From JBFHER01 sp041584055 (lineage in GTDB: Bacteria > Bacteroidota > Bacteroidia > Bacteroidales > UBA5342), in assembly GCA_041584055.1 (NCBI GenBank), contig JBFHER010000118.1, forward strand, positions 1-11,171: a stretch of 11,171 nucleotides of DNA. The letters run 5' to 3'. Below are positions 1-6,259 of the stretch, in pieces. The position numbers were made by a program, and so were the translations under genes. Under the pieces are notes generated by a model. The model was given only the letters and a program-made list of their open reading frames with translations, searched no databases and was not told the origin of the DNA. Position 1 is the first letter of the stretch. The number at the start of each line of letters is the position of its first letter.

Positions 1-228
1 ATGGCTGATTATATGGAAGAGAAGTATCCGGGAAAACCCATCAAATGCAATTTTATTGAAGGGGTCGACATTGCCCTTGAAATGGAAAAGTTTGTCCAGG
101 AACAAAAGATCGACATCATCGCACTTAATACACACAAACGATCCATATTCGCCAGATTGTTTAACCCCGGACTGGCACGCAAGATGCTGTTCCATACAAA
201 AACACCATTGCTGGTATTTCACACTTAA
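1..228 (+). CDS. Universal stress protein (UspA family), C-terminal fragment, 5' end outside window
   Basis: The 75 visible residues match the last part of a Usp domain: an alpha/beta segment ending in a helix (about residues 57-65) and a final strand, PLLVFH (69-74). The reading frame is open to base 1, and the ATG there is probably an internal Met, because a whole Usp domain is about 140 residues and many Bacteroidota versions are tandem proteins of about 280. Canonical ATP-binding Usp domains carry G-x2-G-x9-G-(S/T). Aligned here, the three glycines are replaced by N43, K46 and P56, so this domain probably does not bind ATP in the MJ0577 manner. Usp proteins are cytoplasmic stress and starvation factors whose molecular roles are mostly unclear. 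The stop is TAA at 226-228. A GC-rich hairpin without a U-tract follows. Family assignment is fairly sure; the specific role is unknown. Confidence 0.8.
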   Translation: MADYMEEKYPGKPIKCNFIEGVDIALEMEKFVQEQKIDIIALNTHKRSIFARLFNPGLARKMLFHTKTPLLVFHT

Positions 229-231
229 AGG

Positions 232-264
232 GGAGTTCCGGCAGTTCGCATGAAGCCGGAGTCC
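232..264 (+). other. Hairpin just downstream of the Usp stop codon
   Basis: TCCGGC at 237-242 pairs perfectly with GCCGGA at 255-260, and GGA at 232-234 can extend the stem with TCC at 262-264 across a small bulge; the loop is 12 nt. The sequence after it is A-rich rather than a T-run, so it does not qualify as a standard intrinsic terminator on the plus strand. It could be the stable 3' end of the Usp mRNA or a chance structure. It lies upstream of the ABC-F promoter-like box. Confidence 0.4.
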
Positions 265-279
265 AAAAACTTATCGCCG

Positions 280-309
280 TTCCTTCCTTGCATCATTTGA
301 TTATCTTTG
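280..309 (+). promoter_or_regulatory. Candidate Bacteroidota promoter for the ABC-F gene
   Basis: TATCTTTG at 302-309 is an exact match to the TAnnTTTG -7 box used by the Bacteroidota primary sigma factor. A near-match to the -33 TTG (TTC at 280-282) lies 19 bp upstream. The expected transcript start is near 316, giving a leader of about 18 nt before the ATG at 334. This box overlaps the possible upstream TTG start at 307, which therefore would not be in the mRNA. This is pattern matching only; no transcript data are available. Confidence 0.6.
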
Positions 310-333
310 CGGCCAAATGATGAAAACACAAGT

Positions 334-1965
334 ATGATATCAATCAATGGAGTTGGCGTGGAGTTTGGCGGCACAACGCTTTTTAAAGACATCTCGTTTG
401 TTGTAAATGAAAAAGACCGCATTGCCCTTATGGCGAAGAATGGTGCTGGGAAATCCACTCTGCTAAAAATCATAGCAGGGGCAAAAAAGGCTACACAGGG
501 GCATATTGCAGCGCCCGAAGATACTGTTATCGCATATCTGCCTCAACACCTCATGACTGCTGATGAACGCACTGTTTTTGAAGAAGCATCGCAGGCATTT
601 GTTCGTGCGCTTCAGATGCAAAAGAAGCTGGATGAACTGAACCATGAATTAACGGTACGTACTGATTATGAATCCCCCGAATTTTACAAGATCATTGAAG
701 AAGTTTCTTTCCTGAGCGAGAAACTTTACAGTTTTGGGGAGATCAATTACGAAGCAGAAGTGGAAAAAATTCTGTCTGGTCTTGGCTTTGATCGAACTGA
801 TTTTAATAGAAGCACCAGTGAATTTAGTGGTGGCTGGCGCATGCGAATTGAGTTGGCGAAACTGTTATTACAAAATCCCGATCTGATTTTACTGGATGAA
901 CCCACCAATCACCTGGACATTGAATCCGTTCAATGGCTTGAGGATTTTCTTATTAACAGCGCCAGGGCAGTTATTGTTATTTCCCACGACAGAGCTTTCG
1001 TTGATCGGATTACCAACAGAACTCTAGAGGTAACAATGGGGCGTATCTACGACTACAAGGTCAATTATTCCACCTACATTCAACTTCGAAAAGAGCGCCG
1101 TGAACAGCAGCAAAAAGCCTATGATGAACAACAAAAAATGATTGCAGAAAATCAGGCATTCATAGAGCGCTTCAGAGGCACTTACTCGAAAACAAATCAG
1201 GTTCAGTCACGTGTAAGAATGCTTGAAAAACTTGAACTTCTGGAAGTGGATGAAGTGGACACGTCGCATCTGCGGCTAAGGTTTCCTCCGGCACCTCGTT
1301 CTGGCAGTTATCCACTGATTACCGAAGCCATATCAAAATCCTACGGAGACCACCTTGTATATTCAGATGCATCCTTGACCATAGAACGCGGTGAGAAAGT
1401 TGCCTTTGTTGGAAAAAACGGTGAAGGGAAATCAACTTTGGTAAAATCAATCATGGGTGAGATTGATTTTGGCGGGAAGCTCACCATTGGTCACAATGTA
1501 AAAATAGGCTATTTTGCTCAGAACGAAGCCTCACTTCTGAATGAGTCGCTCACTGTTTTTCAGACAATCGACGATATTGCAAAGGGCGAAATAAGAACGA
1601 AAATTAAAGACATATTGGGTGCTTTTATGTTCAGTGGAGACGATCTGGACAAAAAGGTAAAAGTTTTATCCGGCGGGGAACGCACACGTTTAGCAATGAT
1701 TAAACTTCTGCTTGAACCTTACAATCTTCTGATCCTTGATGAACCGACTAATCACCTAGACATGCGAACCAAAGACATCCTTAAGCAAGCTCTCATAAAA
1801 TATGATGGAACCCTGATCCTGGTATCACACGACCGGGATTTTTTGGATGGGATGGTAAGCAAAATATTTGAGTTCGGAAATAAACGGGTGAAAGAGCATG
1901 CCGAAACCATTTATGAGTTTCTGGAACGTAAGAAAATGGAAAATCTCAGAGAACTTGAAAAATAA
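334..1965 (+). CDS. ABC-F family ATPase (ribosome-associated, tandem ABC domains)
   Basis: The 543-residue protein has two ABC ATPase domains in tandem and no membrane segments, the layout of ABC-F proteins, which act on ribosomes (translation factors such as EttA/Uup, or antibiotic target protection). Domain 1 has a Walker A at 34-41 (AKNGAGKS), signature FSGGW (164-168), Walker B with D188/E189 in LLDEPTNHLD, and switch H218. Domain 2 has Walker A GKNGEGKS (360-367), LSGGE (445-449), D469/E470 and H499. Between them lies a charged, Q/E/R-rich linker at about 245-320, the helical linker that reaches toward the peptidyl-transferase centre in known members. There is no C-terminal extension. 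Domain 1 Walker A starts with Ala instead of the usual Gly. ATG at 334 is preferred over TTG at 307, which lies inside the promoter-like box. It is separated from the Usp gene and ends at a terminator shared with the convergent peptidase gene. Family certain; subfamily and any resistance role are not determinable here. Confidence 0.93.
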   Translation: MISINGVGVEFGGTTLFKDISFVVNEKDRIALMAKNGAGKSTLLKIIAGAKKATQGHIAAPEDTVIAYLPQHLMTADERTVFEEASQAFVRALQMQKKLDELNHELTVRTDYESPEFYKIIEEVSFLSEKLYSFGEINYEAEVEKILSGLGFDRTDFNRSTSEFSGGWRMRIELAKLLLQNPDLILLDEPTNHLDIESVQWLEDFLINSARAVIVISHDRAFVDRITNRTLEVTMGRIYDYKVNYSTYIQLRKERREQQQKAYDEQQKMIAENQAFIERFRGTYSKTNQVQSRVRMLEKLELLEVDEVDTSHLRLRFPPAPRSGSYPLITEAISKSYGDHLVYSDASLTIERGEKVAFVGKNGEGKSTLVKSIMGEIDFGGKLTIGHNVKIGYFAQNEASLLNESLTVFQTIDDIAKGEIRTKIKDILGAFMFSGDDLDKKVKVLSGGERTRLAMIKLLLEPYNLLILDEPTNHLDMRTKDILKQALIKYDGTLILVSHDRDFLDGMVSKIFEFGNKRVKEHAETIYEFLERKKMENLRELEK

Positions 1966-1971
1966 AATAAG

Positions 1972-2006
1972 AGAGGCTGCCACACCAAAGGTGGACAGCC
2001 TCTTTT
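1972..2006. terminator. Bidirectional intrinsic terminator between convergent genes
   Basis: GAGGCTG (1973-1979) pairs with CAGCCTC (1996-2002), and inside it CACC (1983-1986) pairs with GGTG (1990-1993) around an AAA loop, with a small internal loop between the two stems. On the plus strand TTTT (2003-2006) follows, ending the ABC-F transcript seven bases after its stop codon. On the minus strand the hairpin is followed by TCTTATTTTATTTTT, suitable for ending the peptidase transcript coming from the other side. The 62-bp gap contains little else. Confidence 0.85.
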
Positions 2007-2027
2007 ACAACTTTAATCATGATCAAC

Positions 2028-4814
2028 CTATTTGGTTGGTGTCATCACGACTTCTACCTTTGTTGTTCCTGAAAGTAATTTCTTTGCTTTTTTAGCCACA
2101 CGTTTGGTACTAAGTTTATCTACAAACTGCAGATAAGCTTCCGTGCTCATCTTTTCCTTCCCTTTTCCGTAAGCAATCAAACGTCCATGCCAGAAAGATA
2201 GCTTTTCAAGGTCCTCTGCTCTGACCTTTTTCAGATTGCTTTTAATCTCTTCCAATTCGTCAGCAATAATCTCGCCGTTCTTAATCTGATCGATCTCGTG
2301 AAGTGCAATCGTTTTTAATTTATCTGCATTGGCAGCATCACAATCAAACTTCAGTCGAATTTGAGCCAGATCGTAGGGATCATCTTTAAAACTACCGGAA
2401 ACACCAACTCCGTAGGTGCCACCTTCTTTTTCACGTATTACCTCCAGATATCTTTTATCCAGAAGTTTTCCAATTACATACATGTAAATTGAGTTTTCAG
2501 TGGAGTATTTTGTTTCCTTGCTTAAATCCACATAGACCGTTGCTTTGTCAACGGTCATTTCTTTGGTAAAGTGATTGTCTGTATCCACCTTTGGCGATCT
2601 GATACCCTGATCCACAAACTTTTCCTTTGTGCCGGATGTCTCAAGACTAGCAATGTACTTCTTAATGAGATCTTTGATCAGGGCCTCATCATAATTGCCG
2701 GAAAAAACAAAGGTAAAGTCAGACGGATCGGCAAAACGTTCTTCATTTACCCTTTTAATATCCTCAAAGGAAACTTTATTAACAAGGTCTTCATTAAAGG
2801 TTAACACTCTTGGATGATGGTCGGCCATGGTTAATGTTACGGAATCACTAAAGGCACGATTGATGTCGTTACTCAAACTTTTGACGTAGTTTACATACCT
2901 TGATTTCAATGCATTGAATGCTTTCTCATCGTAACGGGGTGCTTCAAATGACAAATAAATCAACTGAAACAAGGTTTCCAGATCTTTGGGGGCAGCACTC
3001 CCGCCTAATCCTTCACTCAAACTACTTACATTCGGACTAAATGTAACGATTTTACCGGTTAAAACTTTACTCAATTCCACAGCAGTAAAATCTCCTGTTC
3101 CAAAGGCGCCCATAAAACTGCCATGCATCTCGGCACTTGGCAATAACTCCTCCGAAAGAAGTGAACTCCCACCGTAACTTGATGCCGTAAACAAGATCTT
3201 TTCTTTTTCCAGATCTGAATGACGCAAAAGCACTTTGATCCCATTGCTTAAAACCAGTTCTTCAGCATCCAGGGTTTTTACCGGTTTTGTTTTCACAATC
3301 TCCCCGGGCTTTGGTAAGGATTCAATTAACTCTCTTTCTTTAAACCCATCTGTATACGCTGCCACTTGTTCCGTCTTAACCTGATCAAGCACAGCAAGTA
3401 CCTCCTCTTTTGAAGGATAAACGATGCCCTTTCCTTCAGGTCCGGAAACTGCAATCAATACATTCTCATCCGTTAAGAATTTATTTGCCCACTGACTCAC
3501 CTCATCAGTCGTGATAGAAGCAATGTGCTTCTGCAGATACTTTAATTCCAGTTCAATACCGGGCGTAGGGCTATTTGCTACAAAATGATCTTTAATCTCC
3601 ATCGCATAACTATTGTTACTGCGCTTATCTTTTTTCTTAAACGCATCTTCATAGTTAGCCAAAATCGTCATCTTGGCCCTTTTTAATTCAGACTCGGTGA
3701 ATCCATAATCTTTCACGTTTTCAATAATTCGGGTTGCTTCCAGAAGTGAATTTCTCCAGTTCTCCGGTTTGTGCATTATATATATTCCGGCGCTAAGTGC
3801 GGTTGGCAAGTGATCCTGGAAAAATGCCTGTGCAGCTATAAATGGCGGCTCCTCCTCCTGAAGTTTTTCCTGAATACGATTTCCAACCATACTTGAAAAC
3901 AGACTTTTTGTGAACAAACTTCTTAAATAGGCTTCATCCCTTTCAGCAAAAGGCGTTGCCTTGTGTACAAACTGCAACAGGGTGTAATTACCTGAAGCTT
4001 CCTTGTCTGTTGCCAGCACAAAGCGTGGTTCCTTATTTTCTGGCAGATCATAATATACCCTTTCTGCCGGATTCACCGGTTTTGGAATTTTTGAAAACAA
4101 TTCTTTCACCTTTCCCTCCATTACATCCACATCAACGTCTCCAACAATTACCACACCCTGCAAATCGGGTCGATACCATTTTTTATAATACGAACGCAAA
4201 TCATCATATTTAAAATTTTGAATAACGTCCAGTGATCCTATTACATCACGAATGGCATATTTGCTTCCAGCATAAAGCACTTCGTTTTGTTTCTTCATCA
4301 TTCTGAACTGAGGCGTTCTCCGGGTTCTCCATTCTTCAGAAATGACACCACGTTCAGCATCAATCTCTTCCTCTTTTAAAGCAAGGTAATTTGACCAGTC
4401 ATGTAAAACCAGCAAACAAGAGTCAATCACACCTTCATTTTGTGACGGCACATTGCTCAGATTGTAAACTGTTTCGTCTGTTGCCGTATAGGCATTTATA
4501 TCTGCCCCAAAGGCAACACCATGACGTTGCAAAAATGTAAGTAACAGCTTACCATCAAAATGTTTGGTGCCATTAAATGCCATATGTTCAAGGAAGTGGG
4601 CCAAACCATTTTGGCTGTCTTCCTCTAAAATCGCTCCTACTTTTTGAACCATATAGAAACTCACCCTTTCTTTGGGTTCTTCGTTGTGCATTATGTAGTA
4701 TGTAAGCCCATTATCAAGCTTTCCATACCTGATTGCAGGATCCAGTTCTACATTTTCGGCTTTCACAAACAAGGTGAGTATTGCCATTGAAAGTAATAAA
4801 ATTGTTTTTCTCAT
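2028..4814 (-). CDS. Secreted M16 family zinc metallopeptidase (pitrilysin/PqqL-like)
   Basis: The 928-residue protein begins with a likely Sec signal peptide (MRK, hydrophobic stretch 5-17, probable cleavage after A19), so it should act in the periplasm or outside. The inverted zinc motif HxxEH is present as H73-F-L-E76-H77, with the third zinc ligand most likely E154 in ERGVISEEW, 77 residues later as in pitrilysin. An R794...Y801 pair in REKEGGTYGV matches the Arg/Tyr pair that shapes the M16 active site from the C-terminal half. The length fits single-chain M16 enzymes with an active first half and a catalytically silent second half, so it probably works alone, unlike the paired short M16B subunits. 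M16 enzymes usually degrade small peptides enclosed in a chamber; the substrate here is unknown. The start has an A/T-rich leader (TTTAAA just before ATG), usual for Bacteroidota. I found no exact TAnnTTTG box close upstream. It is monocistronic and converges with the ABC-F gene. Confidence 0.92.
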   Translation of the reverse strand: MRKTILLLSMAILTLFVKAENVELDPAIRYGKLDNGLTYYIMHNEEPKERVSFYMVQKVGAILEEDSQNGLAHFLEHMAFNGTKHFDGKLLLTFLQRHGVAFGADINAYTATDETVYNLSNVPSQNEGVIDSCLLVLHDWSNYLALKEEEIDAERGVISEEWRTRRTPQFRMMKKQNEVLYAGSKYAIRDVIGSLDVIQNFKYDDLRSYYKKWYRPDLQGVVIVGDVDVDVMEGKVKELFSKIPKPVNPAERVYYDLPENKEPRFVLATDKEASGNYTLLQFVHKATPFAERDEAYLRSLFTKSLFSSMVGNRIQEKLQEEEPPFIAAQAFFQDHLPTALSAGIYIMHKPENWRNSLLEATRIIENVKDYGFTESELKRAKMTILANYEDAFKKKDKRSNNSYAMEIKDHFVANSPTPGIELELKYLQKHIASITTDEVSQWANKFLTDENVLIAVSGPEGKGIVYPSKEEVLAVLDQVKTEQVAAYTDGFKERELIESLPKPGEIVKTKPVKTLDAEELVLSNGIKVLLRHSDLEKEKILFTASSYGGSSLLSEELLPSAEMHGSFMGAFGTGDFTAVELSKVLTGKIVTFSPNVSSLSEGLGGSAAPKDLETLFQLIYLSFEAPRYDEKAFNALKSRYVNYVKSLSNDINRAFSDSVTLTMADHHPRVLTFNEDLVNKVSFEDIKRVNEERFADPSDFTFVFSGNYDEALIKDLIKKYIASLETSGTKEKFVDQGIRSPKVDTDNHFTKEMTVDKATVYVDLSKETKYSTENSIYMYVIGKLLDKRYLEVIREKEGGTYGVGVSGSFKDDPYDLAQIRLKFDCDAANADKLKTIALHEIDQIKNGEIIADELEEIKSNLKKVRAEDLEKLSFWHGRLIAYGKGKEKMSTEAYLQFVDKLSTKRVAKKAKKLLSGTTKVEVVMTPTK

Positions 4815-5177
4815 TTTAAATTGAAATTTGTGTACGTATATAATTCGTGTGTTTTCAAATGCATTATAAATGATAACAAAGAAATTTCAAAAGTTGTTTT
4901 TCGCAATGGTTTAAAGCAATTAAAAACGAAAGCTACAAAATTTAAGAAACCCGAACAAATCATATTCGGCAAAAAGGATTCTTACATCGGTTAATGACAT
5001 TTAAACCGGCGATTCGTGCAATCTAGCATCTTATCTAAAAATAAGAAGCCATTCACAAATCTCAAGCCTGAAGAAAACTTACAAAAAAAAATAGTATCAG
5101 ATCACACAATGTAAAAATACATCCGCCAGCATCCCACTTTTTATCCCCTGAGAATTAATCCAGGTAAACGTTCCATG

Positions 5178-5192
5178 TATAAAGCCTTTATA
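5178..5192. repeat. Perfect 15-bp palindrome, possible operator
   Basis: TATAAAG-C-CTTTATA is a perfect inverted repeat with 7-bp arms and a one-base centre. Its centre lies about 77 bp upstream of the inferred transcript start of the lipoprotein gene, a plausible place for a dimeric regulator. The AT-rich composition makes a chance occurrence possible, and no cognate regulator is encoded in the window. Confidence 0.3.
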
Positions 5193-5222
5193 ATTAGACA
5201 TCATCAAAATATAAACCTAAAT

Positions 5223-5254
5223 TTAGTGTAGGATTAAAAATTATTGTACTTTCG
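5223..5254 (+). promoter_or_regulatory. Candidate promoter for the lipoprotein gene
   Basis: TACTTTCG at 5247-5254 differs from the Bacteroidota -7 consensus TAnnTTTG at one position. A TTA at 5223-5225, 21 bp upstream, could serve as a weak -33 TTG. The transcript would start near 5262 and have a leader of about 100 nt before the ATG at 5364. Inferred from pattern only. Confidence 0.45.
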
Positions 5255-5363
5255 CATTGCAATAAGATGCGTGTGAATAACGAAAATAAAATCCTATATT
5301 GTTCTCAAAAAGAGATCGTTATCAATGTCCTAAAAATAATATCAATTCAAATAGTACAAAATC

Positions 5364-6185
5364 ATGAAAACAAAGATGTTTAAACTGATTCCCTCAGCTG
5401 TATTGTTACTGAGCCTGGTTCTTCTGGCTTCCTGTGGAAAAAGCAAAAAAGAAGCACAACAAGAGGCTGTCACAAAAGAAGTTATTAAAAGTGAAGTGGA
5501 AAAATATGCTTATCCCATTCCATCTACTTTTGAACTTACATCTATGCTCAATAAAATTGAAGCAAGTTATATTATCGGTATCACCAATGATGCTGAAAAA
5601 GCTTCGAACTATCTTACCGAAAGCAGTAAGGCATTAAACCTGGGCGTCTACTCTGCTGATCTTGCCTATGCAACCACCTACAACAACAATGCAAATATTC
5701 AGGCTTACTTTAAGGCAAGTGAAACATTGATTCGTGAGTTGGACTTAACCGGCGCTTTTGATAAAGATCTGGCTGATAAAATCGAATCTTATCAGGACAA
5801 CAAGGAAAAAATTACAGAAACTGTAACAGAAATGTTTCAGGATGCTTACAGCTATCTTAACAAGCAGGGACGCACCGAGGTTTCTTACCTTATTCTGGCA
5901 GGAACCCTTGTTGAAGGGCTTTATTTAACAACCAATATCTCGGAAAACACATTTGAGAATCCTGAAATCATTAAAACAATCATGTTCCAAAAAGAGCCTT
6001 TGGCCAAACTGGAATCAATGATGCTGCAATATAAAGACAGCGACTTAAGTAAAGATGCATATGCATCAATTCAAAAAATAAACGCAATATTTGCCTTAGA
6101 GGAAGGAGCAACATCTTTTTCTAAGGAACAAATAGGACGTTTAACAGCGCAAATTAACGATATCAGATCGGCGATTGTTAAATAA
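5364..6185 (+). CDS. Uncharacterised exported lipoprotein
   Basis: The 273-residue product has a clear type II signal peptide: MKTKMFK, a hydrophobic core (11-21), then the lipobox LASC with the lipidated cysteine at C24, followed by a charged K/E/Q-rich tether (26-47). The mature part is almost wholly helical with no transmembrane segment. Recognisable stretches are PIPSTFELTSML (51-62), NLGVYSADLAYATTY (92-106) and GRTEVSYLILAGTLVEGLYL (169-188). From memory, a similar G-x-Y-x-ADL-x-Y signature occurs in other uncharacterised Bacteroidota lipoproteins; I cannot name a family or function. It should sit in the inner or outer membrane facing the periplasm, or on the surface. The start ATG is the only one that gives a correct signal peptide. 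A large ABC transporter gene lies 74 bp downstream on the same strand, across a terminator-like hairpin, so a link is possible but unproven. Confidence 0.85.
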   Translation: MKTKMFKLIPSAVLLLSLVLLASCGKSKKEAQQEAVTKEVIKSEVEKYAYPIPSTFELTSMLNKIEASYIIGITNDAEKASNYLTESSKALNLGVYSADLAYATTYNNNANIQAYFKASETLIRELDLTGAFDKDLADKIESYQDNKEKITETVTEMFQDAYSYLNKQGRTEVSYLILAGTLVEGLYLTTNISENTFENPEIIKTIMFQKEPLAKLESMMLQYKDSDLSKDAYASIQKINAIFALEEGATSFSKEQIGRLTAQINDIRSAIVK

Positions 6186-6204
6186 ATCCCGTTAAATCAT
6201 TTTG

Positions 6205-6246
6205 CCGGATAGCTTACCCATTTTGGGGAAATGCATCCGGTTTTTT
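6205..6246 (+). terminator. Intrinsic terminator after the lipoprotein gene
   Basis: CCGGAT (6205-6210) pairs with ATCCGG (6235-6240), the stem continues with GC/GC past a single bulged A, and CCCA/TGGG can pair inside. Six T residues (6241-6246) follow directly. It sits 19 bp after the lipoprotein stop and ends only 13 bp before the ATG of the ABC transporter, so any read-through transcript would carry this hairpin in front of the transporter start. Confidence 0.8.
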
Positions 6247-6259
6247 ATTGGCAGTTGCT

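Larger units (their letters stand above)
4815..5363. other. 549-bp AT-rich intergenic region between divergent genes
   Basis: No convincing gene is present. It separates the divergently transcribed M16 peptidase (left) and lipoprotein (right) genes and should hold both promoters. Visible items are a small inverted repeat CCGAA/TTCGG (4951-4955 and 4965-4969), an AT-rich hairpin TCTTAT/ATAAGA (5029-5034 and 5041-5046), a perfect 15-bp palindrome (5178-5192) and a promoter-like box at 5247-5254 for the lipoprotein. A 38-codon open frame from ATG 5267 to TAA 5381-5383 overlaps the lipoprotein start, but its composition looks like noncoding AT-rich leader. No tRNA-like or riboswitch-like fold was recognised by eye. 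Confidence 0.6.

Noticed and set aside
307..333. Nine-codon N-terminal extension of the ABC-F protein from TTG 307
   Set aside because: The TTG is part of a TATCTTTG promoter box, and the ABC-F domain begins exactly at the ATG at 334.
4830..4960. Promoter for the M16 peptidase on the minus strand
   Set aside because: Several TTTG-containing stretches exist but none has TA at the two-base spacing together with a properly spaced TTG, so I could not support a specific site.
4951..4969. CCGAA/TTCGG hairpin in the intergenic gap as a terminator or small RNA end
   Set aside because: Only 5 bp of stem, no T-run of useful length on either strand and no gene that it would end.
5267..5383. 38-codon open frame (ATG to TAA) in the leader of the lipoprotein gene, overlapping its start
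   Set aside because: Composition is that of AT-rich leader (many Ile/Asn/Lys codons), there is no recognisable domain or ribosome site, and the overlap with a well-supported signal peptide start suggests chance. A leader peptide cannot be fully excluded.
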